From Sesamum alatum (lineage: Eukaryota > Streptophyta > Magnoliopsida > Lamiales > Pedaliaceae): a stretch of DNA of 64,000 bases. Shown one piece after another: positions 1-13,179 of the stretch (the first letter of the stretch is position 1; each line of letters opens with the position of its first letter). The stretch spans positions 29,391,966-29,455,965 of the forward strand of contig JACGWO010000001.1 of NCBI GenBank assembly GCA_034509735.1, given 5' to 3'. The notes beneath the pieces are model-generated. The model worked only from the letters and a program-made list of their open reading frames with translations. It did no database searches and had not been told where the DNA came from. The translations under genes were made by a program, and so were the position numbers.

Positions 1-1995
1 GAAGGAGGTATCGGCGAGGATGAAGAGGATCATTTTGCTGACTGCGACATTGTTGGGCGCTACCCGCAAGCGATCCTCAACGTTGGAGGGGTATCTGAGA
101 GATTTCGAAAAGACTTCAAACATGGTTGAACCTGTTTCTCTTGCAACAAGAATCATTGATAAGGGTGACTCTCATAGATTAGAAGCTTTGAAGCTTGTCA
201 AAGAATCATGGCAAGAACAATTTTGGAGGCTCCACCAGCCCTCAAGCCCACCTCCGAGCATGAACTCACCCCACATCGCATCCCTCTTGAGCCTAGACGT
301 GCTAGGAGGAACATCTCTCACATTCCACCGGCGAACTCGCAGGTGACTCTTCAACTTCCACCACCGCCTGCTAGGGTTTTTGAGGCCAACCCTTTGGTTG
401 TTGAACATGGTGTCTCTTCACCTTCTTTTGGGGGCTGTTGAGACCTTGTCACCTCCATTCCACATGCTGAAAACGTTCATAAAACAGGCTCACATTCGCC
501 GGCTATTTGCTCCCTTCCTGCGCCACCGAACATGGAATCTCCTCCTCCGTCTTTGAGTGTTAAACCAGCAGCACCTCCTTCATACCTGGATGCTCTTAGG
601 CGCTGCTCCATGCAAACCTTAAGCAAAGGAGCTCTCCCTTGCAGCCGGAAAAGACTAACGGTTCACCCTTGGCCGCCATCGGAAATCAATCTTCGCTTTT
701 GATTCATCTCTTAACTCACCTCCTATCAACACTCATGCTGGAACTCAAGGTAATCATGACTCTTCCTTCCTCTTTCAAGCAAGATTCGCCCATCACTTTG
801 GCTGCAAAAAAATGCTCCAGTTGCCCCGGATAAAAAATGTTGATTCTCCTATTGCTTCGGGCCTTCGTATTGATCCATCTAAAGTTCTTGATTCGGCTGC
901 GCCGCTCTTGCCTTATTCTCTTCTCCTAAATTGAAATATTTCCGAGTGATTCGAATGTGTCTTTGGGGCTGAATGCTTGTAATGATGCCTTTGCTACCTC
1001 TTGCGAGCTATCGAAAAAGAAGTCCTTGCGGTTTATTCCGCGGGAACTCCAAAACGGAGAAGTGATTGTTAGGCCCTCTCTTGACATGATAAAAAATGGT
1101 TCTAAACGGTGGGAAACTACGGCGGTTGGATATCTCCTTGGACGCAAACCGCCTTTCTTCCCCTTCCGGGACTTCATTCACGCAAATTTGGCCGGGTATC
1201 AAAGAAGTGACAGCCACCACCAACGGTTTCTTCTTCTTCACATTTGAAAATGCTTCGGCTATGGATGAGATTATTGAGAGCGGCCCTTGGCTCTTCCAAG
1301 GACAGCCCATTGTTCTTCAACGTTGGGAACCGGGAATGGTCTTAAGAAAGCAAAGCCACACACAAGTCCCTGTTTGGATCCGCATTTGGCACCTTCCTGT
1401 TGAACTTTGGACAGATGAGGGTTTGAGCACCATTGCTAGCTGGTATTGGCAAACACTTTACAGCGACGCTATCACAAAGGCATGCACGAGGCTGGATTTC
1501 GCTCGTGTATGCGTTATGCTTGATTACTCCTCTACTCTTCCCAAGCACATTATCATCATGATCCCTTCAGAGGACGGATCGGAATCCCCATGCCGAATTG
1601 ACATTGAATATGAATGGATTCCTCCTAAATGTCAAACATGTTGCTCTCTCGGCCACTCGGCCAAGGCTTGTCCTTCATTGAAGAAGCCGACAAAGCAACC
1701 GTATGCTATCTACATTCCGAAACAAGCCCCTCCTCGGAACACAACCTCCGAGAATGCTCCGGTGAACACCATTCCAGAACAGACACTTCAAAAATCACCC
1801 GGTTGCCCCCCCAACCCTCGGGCCTCATCTCCCGTGGATTCTTCAGCTTGCACTCTTGCGCATTCCCCAGCCCCTTTTGATCGCCCCCCTCGGGCTTCCG
1901 CCGACGGCTATGCTCCTCTCCCAGATGGGAACATTGAGAGCATCCCCACCCATAATCCTTTTGACTCAGTGAGCTGCCACTTGATACTGATATGA
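1..1995 (+). pseudogene. LINE A copy 1 ORF1 (gag-like nucleic-acid-binding protein), frameshifted
   Basis: ORF1 proteins of plant L1 elements bind the element RNA. The reading frame survives in pieces: 20-225, about 225-438, 957-1188 and 1188-1995. The piece from about 1038 to 1560 matches the DUF4283-type region of plant LINEs (residues GPWLFQGQPIVLQRW are typical). A CX2CX4HX4C knuckle lies at 1630-1671. Compared with copy 2 there is a 31-bp deletion near 225 and a 1-bp T insertion near 1188, and the C-terminal frame is shifted so that it stops at 1995, before its natural end beside the ORF2 start. The first 31 codons of the longest open stretch (from 1096) are out-of-frame sequence. The domain assignment is by recognition, not by a database search. 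Confidence 0.88.
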
Positions 1996-2038
1996 CCTCT
2001 CCGGGCCCTAATAGACGCAGCCCGCCGCAAGGTTACAA

Positions 2039-5000
2039 ATGATTTAGAGCAGCCGCTTGGAATGTGCGGGGTCTTAATCGCCAAGACCACCAACAAGCTG
2101 TTGCTTCGCTTGTCCATGAATTTCGGCTCCATCTTATTGGTCTCCTTGGAAACACGGGTCTCCCACCCCAATACTAATCGAATAAAGGTACGCTTACTCC
2201 CCAATTGGAGTTGGTTTATTGACTATTCTGGGCTCGATAACCGTTTATGGATTGCGTGGAATAATTCTGAACTTGATATTGATGTTGTTGACTCTGGGCC
2301 CCAATTTGTGCACTGCCGTGTCACCATGCTTTGCTCGCATGATTTCTGCTTTGTTACCTTTGCTTACGTGCAAATGATTCTTTCGCTCGCCGCGATCTCT
2401 GGTCTAAACTGTATGAACTCTCCTTATCTACTGTTGCTTTTTCCTTGGGTTGTCCTTGGTGATTTTAATGCAGTTATTGACTTGAGCGAAGTCTGTGGTG
2501 TTTCGGGGATATTCGAATGGGTATGGAGGAATTTAGCAACTGTATCTCTTGCTCCGGTTTTATTACATCTCTCCACCTCTGGTGCGCGCTTCACTTGGCA
2601 TAATTGTTGTGACGGAGGCGCCTTGACCGAGCTTTGGCTAATGATGAATGGATCTCCAAATGGCTGGATCATCTGTTTTATGCGGCACTCCCCGGACTTT
2701 AGATCATTCTCCTCTTGTTCTCCAGGGACATGCTCCTCCCCCCGCGTCCACCATGTTTCCGATTTGACAACTTCCTTACAGCTTGTCATGGTTTTTCTAT
2801 TGGAAGTTGGTAAGACTTGGGCTGCTTCTATCCACGGGACTTCTTTGTACTCAGTCACGAGGAAACTTAAGCTCCTCAAACCTATTTTTCCGTTGTATGA
2901 GGAAGGAAAAGGGTGACTTATCGGCCAATGTCAAAATGGCTATGGAATTCTTATCTATTGTGCAGACTCACTTGATCCGACTACGGCACCAAGCTCTCCT
3001 CCTGCAGATTGAGCGCCTGTGCAAAATCCTTGTTGCTCGTGCTACCTTTCTTGAATTGGAAATGCTTAAACAAAGATAAAAAATGCTTTGGCTTAAAGGG
3101 GGTGATGATTGCTCGAAATTATTCTTCCGGAAAGTGGCTGCAAGACGTTCAGCGCTTCGTGTCTTCCAAATCCACAATAATGACAGGGCTCTTCTCACTT
3201 CCCCGAATGAGGTGCAGTCCGAATTTGTGAGCTTTTATGAGCGCTTACTCGGGGGCCCTAGAAGATGATCCACCGTCTCACTGAACCACTTGGTTCCTTT
3301 CCTCCACTATTCTATCCCTGCTGAGTTAAGCTCTGGAATGACCCGGCCGGTTACACACGGTGACATCAAATCGGCTCTTTTTGACGTTCCGGATGATAAA
3401 TCTCCGGCCCTGATGGCTTCTCATCTGCTTTCTTAAAAGCTGCTTGGCCCATTATTGGTGATGAATTTGTTGCTGCTATTTCGGGAATTCTTCCTCTCCA
3501 GTAGAATTCTTAAGCAAATCAATGCCACCACATTACACTTGTCCCAAAAGTTCAACTCCCGGGGTTTGTGAATGACTTTCGTCCAATCTCTTGCTGTAAT
3601 ATCCTCTACAAGGTCATCTCTAAGATCATTGTTCAGCGCATCAAACCAGTCCTTGAACACATTATCAGCCCATCACAAAATGCTTTTGTTCCAGGAAGAA
3701 GAATTTCGGACAACATCCTTCTTGCCCAAGAGCTATTCAGCGGGTACAACCGGAAAAGTGGTCCCCCTAGAGCCGCGCTTAAAGTTGACCTTCGGAAAGC
3801 TTTTGACTCTCTTGAGTGGGACTTCATTATTGCAGTACTTCGACTATTCCAGTTCCCGGGTATCCTCATTGCATGGATTGAGGAATGCATTTCCACCATT
3901 TCATTCTCCATTTGCCTCAACGGTGAACTCCACGGATTTTTCCAAGGTAGTAGGGGACTTCGACAGGGAGATCCGCTCTCCCCCTACCTCTTCGTCTTAT
4001 GCATGGAAGTCTTTCACCTCCAGCTCCAAAAATCTATAGCTGAAAAACCCTTTGCATTTCACCCGCAATGCACGGAACTGGGCCTCTTCTGTCTTTCCTT
4101 TGCTGATGACCTTATCCTCTTTTGCCGTGCGGAAGCCCCCTCGATCTAGGTTTTCAGTGACGGCCTGCAATGGTTATCTCTTGCCTCGGGCCTTTAAGTT
4201 AACCGTGACAAAAGTCAACTTATCCTCTCTAAGTCAGCTGAGCCCCTGCGCTCGGACCTCCATCATATTCTTGGTTTTCAAGCTGGTGTTCTCCCTCTCA
4301 AATATCTTGGTCTCCCCCTACTGCACTCCCGCCTCACTTTACATAACTGTCAACCTTTGCTCCAAAAGATTGATAAGCGTATCGCCGGCTGGGCGGGTAT
4401 CCCCCTCTCTTTTGCAGGAAGAGTCCAACTCATCAAATCGGTCCTCTCTTCTCTTCAACCTATTGGAGCTCGGCGTTCTTCCTTCCGAAAGGAGTCATTA
4501 AAATTATTGAGAAGAAATTCCGTAAATTCCTATGGCAAGGGCATTATGATAGTGGTTATGCAAAAGTTGCTTGGGAACAAGTGTGTCGGCCAAAAGATGA
4601 GGGAGGTCTTGGAATTAGACCTATTGCTTCCCTTAAATCAATCCCTTATGATCCGGCATTTATGATGTCCTTCAGCGCTCCCCCCACTCAATATGGGCTC
4701 AATGGATTTGGCAATATCGGCTTCGGAAAGCAACTATATGGACTATCTCCCCGACTATTGGGTCTTGGAGTTGGCGTAAAATGATTCGGCTTCGTCATTT
4801 TCTACTGGATGGGGTTCGTTTTCAGATTGGCTTGGACCCTCAATTCCAACTTTGGCAGGACCCTTGGCACCCCCTGGGTGTTCTCATTCACCGGTTTCCC
4901 CGAGGTCCCGCCATCACCGGCATCCCGCTCGATGCATCTTTGGGGTTTGTCATCCGATCGGGGCAATGGAATTGGTCTATCACAAATTTTGAGCTTTTTG

Positions 5001-5645
5001 ATATCTTGGCTTCTCTCCCTCCGATATCCCCTGGACCCTCTCAGATTCTTTGGAGCTCCCATAGCAGTACACTCTCTAACTCGGACGCTCTGGGCATCTT
5101 CCAACCCCCCGGACCGAAGGTGGAGTGGTCTTCCTTATTCCATGGCCCTTTCCACATTCACTGAAATCTTTTTATTCTGTGGCTCGCTATTAGAGAGCGC
5201 CTCTCTGCCATGGATAAGCCTTGGTGCCCACCAGACTCTTGGGAGTGCATCCTCTGTAATTCTGGAATGGCTGAGAGCCACGCTCACCTCTTCTTTGAAT
5301 GCACTTTCTCCCGGAGATGCCTTTCCCTCCTTAGACAGCGTACCAAGATTCAATGGCCTCATTCTCCGTGGATTTTAGGCATCAGATGGGCCTCCATTCG
5401 TAGGCGTGGTAAACATATCATTAACGCAGCATACCATGCCACTCTTGCCTCACTTGTTTATCACATTTGGCGTGAGCGTAATGCTCATAGATTCCTAAAA
5501 CTCCTCCCTTTCAGTTAATGCTTTGGTGGATCTTGTTCTTGAGCAGGTACGCACACGCATCCGCGGAGATGACTTGAATCCCACGCTTCAAACTCTTGCC
5601 CTTTTCCGCCTTTGGCGTATCCCATGGAGCCACCCTCTTGAATAA
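2039..5645 (+). pseudogene. LINE A copy 1 ORF2 (endonuclease / reverse transcriptase / zf-RVT polyprotein), frameshifted
   Basis: ORF2 would nick the target and copy element RNA into DNA. The start is placed at the ATG at 2039 by comparison with copy 2; here a single extra T breaks the frame within three codons. The APE-type endonuclease motif LGDFNAV is at 2455-2475. The reverse transcriptase core is readable at 3568-4146 (AFVPGRRISDNILL, GLRQGDPLSPYLF) and has the catalytic FADD at 4099-4110. A CAG codon has become TAG at 4147, directly after that motif. The C-terminal zf-RVT segment (CILCNSGMAESHAHLFFEC, from about 5250) is in another frame, and the protein would end at WRIPWSHPLE before 5643. 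Many other frameshifts are present, so it is dead. Confidence 0.92.
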
Positions 5646-5992
5646 TTGCTCGTTCTTGTTGATTGTTGTTGACTGTTGATTCCTGTTTTGGGGTGACTTG
5701 TTGATTATCCACCCTGTTGTTTTGGGTCGGCTTGCTGCCGTGACTGGTCTGTTTCTTTTTTTTTTTTTTTTTTCTGCCATTGGTTCCGCTTTGGAATGGC
5801 TTGTTGTTCTTTTGTTGTTGTGTTTCCTCTTTTGCCCCTTGTTGGGATTGGCTTGTTGATGTGGTTTGTGCCCAGGATCGCTGAATCGCTGTTACCTTCT
5901 TGTGAACACTCTCCGGACAGGGCGGTTTTTGCCTTTGTCATTGCTGTAAACACTCCTTTATTTACGAAATTTACATTTACCTAAAAAAAAAA
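5646..5992 (+). other. LINE A copy 1 3' UTR and poly-A tail
   Basis: This is the non-coding 3' end of LINE A. It contains a long T-tract near 5753-5773 and ends with an A-run at 5983-5992. The same region in copy 2 is 12826-13178 on the minus strand, where the tract is shorter and interrupted. The sequence directly after the tail is satellite, without recognisable unique flanking DNA. No host gene is present. Confidence 0.85.
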
Positions 5993-6880
5993 TGCACTAC
6001 GACTACATCCAGAACACTCTTTTAAACCATGGACTTAGCTTTGTACCTTTGCGCAAGGACAAACTCCTTTAAACAAGTTTAGACACTAATGCACTTTTAT
6101 CTTTGCCATATCAAGGGCTTGGTGAACCTTCATAATCAATTGTACGTCCGGATACATGCCTAATACTCAACACAATCGTAGGAAACACCTTGTGCTTTCA
6201 GTCCTTATCATTGACTAATAGATAACTCATTTTTTGTTATAAATATATTCGTATTGACTCTAATAATCAATATTAAAGCCACTCTTCGATTATACGACTA
6301 GGACTCCATCTTATTCGACATAAAAATGCTCTAGGACTACATCCAGAACACTCTTTCGAGCTTTGGACTCAGCTTTGTACCTTTGCGCAACGACAAACTC
6401 CTTTAAACAAGTTTAGACACTAATGCACTTTTATATTTGCCATATCAAGGGCTTGGTGAAATTTTATAATCAATCGTACGTCCGGATACATGCCTAATAC
6501 TCAACACAATCATAGGAAACATCTTGTGCTTTAGTCCTTATACTTGGACGATAGATGACTCATTTTTTGCTATAAATATATTCGTATTGACTTTAATAAT
6601 CAATATTAAAGACTCTCTTCAAATATATGACTACTACTCTATCTTATTCGACATAAAAATGCACTAGGACTACATCTAAAACACTAATTTGAGCCATGGA
6701 CTCATCTTGTACCTTTGCGCAATGACCAACTCCGATAAACAAGTTTAGACACTAATGCACTTTTATCTTTGCCATATCGTGGGCTTGGAGAACCTTTATA
6801 ATCAATCGTACGTCCGTATACATGCCTAATACTCAACCAAAATCACAGGAAACACCTTGTGCTGTCATTGACTATAGATT
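5993..6880 (-). repeat. 334-bp satellite array, reverse-oriented block (about 2.6 monomers)
   Basis: Tandem units recur about every 333-334 bp; the landmark gactacatc begins at 6001, 6335 and 6668. The units are the reverse complement of the monomers that fill 6881-12825. Monomers contain the landmarks cctaatactcaacacaatcg and tatttgccatatcaagggct or close variants. Identity between neighbouring monomers is high but imperfect. There is no coding potential beyond short chance ORFs. Confidence 0.95.
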
Positions 6881-6892
6881 ATTAGAGTCAAT
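6868..6892. other. Orientation switch within the satellite array
   Basis: To the left, the strand reads as reverse-oriented satellite up to the cattgacta word of that orientation, with a small internal loss. To the right it reads as forward satellite from tattagagtcaatacgaat. The switch happens within about 20 bp and there is no foreign sequence at the junction. It is the only orientation change seen in about 33 monomers. Confidence 0.8.
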
Positions 6893-9800
6893 ACGAATAT
6901 ATTTATAGCAACAAGTGAGTCATCTATCAGTCTATTGATAAGGACTGCAAGGACAAGGTGTTTCCTACGATTGTGTTGAGTATTAGGCATGTATCCGGAC
7001 GTACGATTGATTACGAATGTTCTCCCAGCCCTCGATATGGCAAAGATAAAAGTGCATTAGTGTCTAAACTTGTTTAAAGGAGTTTGTCGTTGCGTAAAGG
7101 TACAAAGCTGAGTCCATGGCTCGAAAGAGTGTTCTAGATGTAGTCCTACTGCATTTTTATGTTGAATAAGATGGAGTCCTAGTCGTATAATTGAAAGAGT
7201 GGCTTTAATATTTAATATTTGAGTCAATAAGTTTTATATTTATAGCCAAAAATGAGTTTATCTGTCCGTCAATGATAAGGACTGAAAGCACAAGTGTATC
7301 CATACGATTGTGTTGAGTATTAGGCATGTATCCGGACATACAAAATCGATTATGAAGGTTCTCCATGCCCTTGATATGGCAAAGATGTGTTTAAAAGTGC
7401 ATTAGTCTCTAATTTATTTAAAGGAGTTTGTCTTTGCGCAAAGATAAAAAGATGAGTACCATGGCTCAAAAGAGTGTTCTAGTTGTAGTCCCAAGTGCAT
7501 TTAAAACTTGAATAACATGGAGTCCTAGTCTTATAATCGAAGAGTGGTTTTAATAATGATTATTAGAGTCAATACGATAATATTTATAGCAGAAATGAAT
7601 CATCTATCAGTCAATGATTAGGACTAAAAGCACAAGGTGTTTTTACGATTGTGTTGAGTATTAGGCATGTATACGGACGTACGATTGATTATGAAGGTTG
7701 ACCAAGACCTCGATATGGCAGAGATAATAGGGAATTAGTGTCTAAACTTCTTTAAAGTTGTTTGTCGTTGTGCAAAGGTACAAAGCTGAGACCATTGCTC
7801 AAAAGGGTGTTTTAGATGTAGTAGTAGTGTATTTTTATGTTGAATCAGATGGAGTCCTAGTCATATAATCGAAGAGTGGATTTAATATTAACTATTAGAG
7901 TCAATACGTATATATATATAGCAAAAATGAGTCATCTATAAGTCAATGATAAGTACTGAAAGCGAAAGGTGTTTCCTACGATTGTGTTGAGTATTAGGCA
8001 TGTATCCGGACGTACGAGTGATTATGAAGGTTCTCCAAGCCCTCGATATGGCAGAGATAAAAGAGCATTAGTGTCTAAACTTGTTTAATGGAGTTTGTCG
8101 TTGCGCAAAGGTACAAATCTGTGCCCATGGCTCAAAAGAGTGTTTTAGATGTAGTCCTAGTGCATTTTTATGTTGAATAAGATGGAGTCGTAGTCATATA
8201 ATTGAAGATTGGTTTTAATAATTATTATTTGAGTCAATACGAAGATATTTATAGTTAGAAATAAGTTATCTATCAGTTAATAATAAGGACTGAAAACACA
8301 AGGTGCTTTCCGATTGTGTTGAGTATTAGGCATTATATCCGGATGTACGATTGATTATGAAGGTTGACCTAGACCTCGATATGGCTGAGATAAAAGGGCA
8401 TTAGGTGTTAAACTTGTTTAAAGGAGATTGTCGTTGTGCAAAGGTACAAAGCTGAAACCATGTCAAAAAATATGTGTTTTAGATGTAGTAGCAGGGCATT
8501 TTTATGTTGAATAAGATGGAGTCCTAGTCATATAATCGAAGAGTGGCTTTAATATTGATTATTAGAGTCAATACGAATATATATATAGCAAAAAAATGAG
8601 TCATCTATCAGTCTATGATAAGGACTGCAAGGACAAGGTGTTTCCTACGATTGTGTTGAGTATTAGGCATGTATCCGGACATACGAGTGATTATGAAGGT
8701 TCTCCAAGACCCCGATATGCGAGAGATAAAAATGCATTAGTGTCTAAAATTGTTTAAAGGAGTTTGTCATTGCGCAAAGGTACAAAGCTGTGCCCATGGC
8801 TCAAAAGAGTGTTTTAGATGTAGTCCTAGTGCATTTTTATGTTGAATAAGATGGATTCCTAGTCATATAATCGAAGAGTGGCTTTAATATTGATTATTTG
8901 AGTCAATACGAAATATATTTATAGAAAAAGTGAGTCATGTATCAGTCTATGATAAGGACTGCAAGGACAAAGTGTTTCCTACGATTGTGTTGAATATTAG
9001 GCATGTATCCGGACGTAAGATTGATTATGAACGTTCTCCCAGCCCTCGATATGGCAAAGATAAAAGTGCATTAGTGTCTAAACTTGTTTAAAGGAGTTTG
9101 TCATTGCGTAAAGGTACAAAGCTGAGTCCATGGCTCGAAAGAGTGTTCTAGATGTAGTCCTACTGCATTTTTATGTTGAATAAGATGGAGTCCTAGTCAT
9201 ATAATCGAAAGAGTGGCTTTAATATTTAATATTTGAGTCAATAAGTTTATATTTATAGCCAAAAATGAGTTATATGTCCGTCAATGATAAGGACTGAAAG
9301 CACAAGGTGTTTCCTACGATTGTGTTGAGTATTAGGCATGTATCTGGACATACGAATCGATTATGAAGGTTCTCCAAGCCCTTGATATGGCAAAGATAAA
9401 AGTGCATTAGTCTCTAATTTTATTTTAAAGGAGTTTGTCTTTGCGCAAAGATAAAAAGATGAGTCCATGGCTCAAAAGAGTGTTCTAGTTGTAGTCCAAG
9501 TGCATTTAAAAACTTGAATAACATGGAGTCCTAGTCTTATAATCGAAGAGTGGTTTTAATATTGATTCATTAGAGTCAATACGAATATATTTATAGGCAG
9601 AAATGAGTCATATATCTGTCAATGATTAGGACTAAAAACACAAGGTGTTTTCTACGATTGTGTTGAGTATTTAGGCATGTATCCGGACGTACGATTGATT
9701 ATGAAGGTTGACCGAGACCTCGATATGACTGAGATAATAGGGAATTAGTGTCTAAACTTGTTTAAAGGAGTTTGTCGTTTGCAATGGTACAAAGCTGAGT

Positions 9801-12800
9801 CCATGGCTCGAAAGAGTGTTTCAGATGTAGTAGCAGTGCATTTTTATGTTGAATCAGATGGAGTCCTAGTCATATAATCGAAGAGTGGCTTTAATATTAA
9901 TTATTAGAGTCAATATGTATATATTTATAGCAAAAAATGAGTCATCTATCAGTCAATGATAAGTACTGAAAGCGAAAGGTGTTTCCTACGATTGTTTTGA
10001 CTATTAGGCATGTATCCGCACATACGAATCGATTGTGAAGGTTCTCCAAGCCCTTGATATGGCAAAGATAAAAGTGCATTAGTCTCTAGTTTTATTTAAA
10101 GGAGTTTGTCTTTGCGCAAAGATAAAAAGATGAGTCCATGGCTCAAAAGAGTGTTCTAGTTGTAGTCCAAGTGCATTTAAAACTTGAATACCATGGAGTC
10201 CTAGTCTTATAATCGAAGAGTGGTTTTAATATTGATTATTAGAGTCAATACGAATATATTTATCGGTAGAAATGAGTCATCTATCAGTCAATGATTAGGA
10301 CTAAAAACACAAGGTGTTTCTACGATTGTGTTGAGTATTACGCATGTATCCGGACGTACGATTGATTATGAAGGTTGACCGAGACCTCGATATGACTGAG
10401 ATAATAGGGAATTAGTGTCTAAACTTGTTTAAAGGAGTTTGTCGTTTTGCAATGGTACAAAGCTGAGTCCATGGCTCGAAAGAGTGTTCTAGATGTAGTC
10501 CTACTGCATTTTTATGTTGAATCAGATGGAGTCCTAGTCATATAATCGAAGAGTGGCTTTAATATTAATTATTAGAGTCAATACGTATATATTCATAGCA
10601 AAAAAATAGTCATCTATCAGTCAATGATAAGTACTGAAAGCAAAAGGTGTTTCCTACGATTGTGTTGAGTATTAGGCATGTATCCGGACATACGAGTGAT
10701 TATGAAGGTTCTACAAGCCCCCGATATGCCAGAGATAAAAGTGCATTAGTGTCTAAACTTGTTGAAAGGAGTTTGTCGTTGCGCAAAGGTACAAAGCTGT
10801 GCCCATGGCTCAAAAGAGTGTTCTAGATGTAGTCTAGTGCATTTTTATGCTGAATAAGATGGAGTCCTAGGCATATAATCGAACAGTGGCTTTAATATTG
10901 ATTATTTGAGTCAATACGAATATATTTATAGCAAAAAGTGAGTCATCTATTAGTCAATGATAAGGACTGAAAGCACAAGGTGTTTCCTATGATTTTTTTG
11001 AGTATTAGGCATGTATCCGGACGCACTATTGATTATGAAGGTTCTCCAAGCCCTCGATATGGCAAAGATAAAAATGCATTAGTCCCCAAATTTGTTTAAA
11101 AGAGTTTGTCTTTGCGCAAAGGTAAAAAGATGAGTCCATGGTTCAAAATGGTGTTCTAGATGTAGTCTTAGTGCATTTTTATGTTGAATAAGATGGAGTC
11201 ATAGGAAGATAGGCATTAATATTGATTATTAGAGTCAATACGAATATATTTATAGCAAAAAATCAGTAATCTATTACTCAATGATAAGGACTGAAAGCAC
11301 AAGGTGTTTTCTACGATTGTGTTGAGTATTAGGCATGTTTCCGGACGTACGATTGATTATGAAGGTTCTCCAAGCCCTCGATATGGCAAAGATAAAAGAG
11401 CATTAGTGTCTAAACTTGTTTAAAGGAGTTTATCGTTGCGCAAAGGTACAAAGCTGAGTCCATGGCTCGAAAGAGTGTTCTGGATATAGTCGTAAAGAAT
11501 TTTTATGTCGAATAAGATGGAGTCCTAGTTGTATAATCGAAGAGTGGCTTTAATATTGATTATTAGAGTCCATACGAATATATTTATAGCAAAAAATGAG
11601 TTATCTATTAGTCAATGATAAGGACTAAAAGCAAAAGGTATTTCCTACGATTGTGTTGAGTATTAGGCATGTATCCGGACGTCCGATTGATTATGAAGGT
11701 TCTCCAAGCCCTCAATATGGCAAAGATAAAAGTTCATTAGTGTCTAAACTTGCTTAAAGGAGTTTGTCGTTGTGCAAAGGCACAAAGCCGAGTCCACGGC
11801 TCGAAAGAGTGTTCTAGATGTAGTCTTCGTGCATTTTTATGTCGAATAAGATGGAGTCCTAGTCGTATAATCGAAGAGTAGCTTTAATATTGATTATTAG
11901 AGTCAATACGACTATATTTATAGCCAGACGTGAGTCATCTATCAGTCAATGATGAGGACTGAAAGCACAAGGTGTTTTCTATGATTGTGTTGAGTATTAG
12001 GCATGTATCCGTACGTAGGATTGATTACGAAGGTTGACCAAGCCCTTGATATGGCTAGGAAAAAAGGGAATAAGTTTCTAATTCGTTTGAAGGAGTTTGT
12101 CGTTGTGCCAAGGTAGAAAGATGAGTCCATGGCTCAAATGAGTGTTTTAGATGTAGTCCTAGTGCATTTTTATGTCGAATAAGATAGAGTAGTAGTCATA
12201 TATTCGAAGAGAGTCTTCAATATTGATTATTAGAGTAAATACGAATATATTTATAGCAAAAAATGAGTCATCTATCGTCCAATGATAAGGACTGAAGCAC
12301 AAGATGTTTCCTACGATTGTGTTGAGTATTAGGCATGTATCCGGACGTACGATTGATTATAAAAGTTCACCAAGCCCTTGATATGGCAAAGATAAAAGTG
12401 CATTAGTGTCTAAACTCGTTTAAAGGAGTTTGTTGGTGCGCAAAGGTACAAAGTCAGCCAAAGCTCGAAAGAGTGTTCTGGATGTAGTCCTAGAGCATTT
12501 TTATGTCGAATAAGATGGAGTCCTAGTCGTATAATCATTGAGTGGCTTAATATTGATTATTAGAGTCAATACGAATATATTTATTGCAAAAAATGAGTTA
12601 TCTATTAGTCAATGATAAGGACTGAAAGCACAAGGTGTTTTCTACGATTGTGTTGAGTATTAGGCATGGACGTACGATTGATTATGAAGGTTCACCAAGC
12701 CCTCGATATGGCAAAGATAAAGGTGCATTAGTGTCTAAACTTGTTTAAAGGAGTTTGTCCTTGCGCAAAGGTACAAAGCCGAGTCCATGGCTCAAAAGAG

Positions 12801-12825
12801 TGTTTTAGAGGTAGTCGTAGTGCAC
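6881..12825 (+). repeat. 334-bp satellite array, forward block (about 18 monomers)
   Basis: The landmark ttgtgttgagtattaggcat, or a near match, begins at 6971, 7308, 7649, 7982, 8314, 8651, 8985, 9320, 9658, 9992, 10326 and 10660, then continues at the same spacing. Unit length is 332-341 bp, most often 334. Other constant words are gattattagagtcaatacga, atatttatagc and gtacaaagctgagtccatgg. Monomers fall into diverged types that recur in order, giving a higher-order repeat of about 2.0 kb. The block ends where LINE A copy 2 is inserted. Such arrays are typical of plant centromeric, pericentromeric or subtelomeric heterochromatin; which of these applies is not determined here. Confidence 0.96.
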
Positions 12826-13179
12826 TTTTTTTTTTAAGGTAAATGTAAATTTCATAAATAAAGGCGTGTTTACAGCAATGACGAAGGCAAAACCGCCCTG
12901 TCCGGAGAGTGTTCCCAGGAAGGTAACAGCGATTCAGCGATCCTGGGCACAAAGCAACATCAACAAGCCAATCCCAATAAGGGGCAAAAGAGGAAACACA
13001 ACAACAAAATAACAACAAGCCATTCCAAAGCGGAATCAATGGCAGAAAAAAACAAAAAAAAGAACAGACCAATCACGGCAGCAAGCCGACCCAAAACAAC
13101 AAGGGGGATAATCAACAAGTCAACCCCAAAACAGGAATCAACAGTCAACAACAATCAGCAATCAACAAGAACGAGCAAT

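Larger units (their letters stand above)
1..5992 (+). mobile_element. LINE family A, copy 1 (plant L1-type non-LTR retrotransposon, degenerate)
   Basis: The segment carries the plant L1 layout: ORF1 with a CCHC zinc knuckle, ORF2 with endonuclease, reverse transcriptase and zf-RVT, a T-rich 3' UTR and a terminal A-run at 5983-5992. Base 1 corresponds to the G of the ORF1 start codon as judged from copy 2 (12826-20140), so the 5' UTR and 5' target duplication lie outside the window. It is colinear and nearly identical to copy 2 but has its own indels, such as a 31-bp loss near 225. The A-tail joins directly to satellite DNA in reverse orientation. Both ORFs are broken, so this copy cannot move on its own. 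Confidence 0.93.

Noticed and set aside
6881..12825. CRISPR-like array of regular repeats
   Set aside because: The units are 334-bp contiguous tandem monomers without spacers, in a plant context; this is a satellite.
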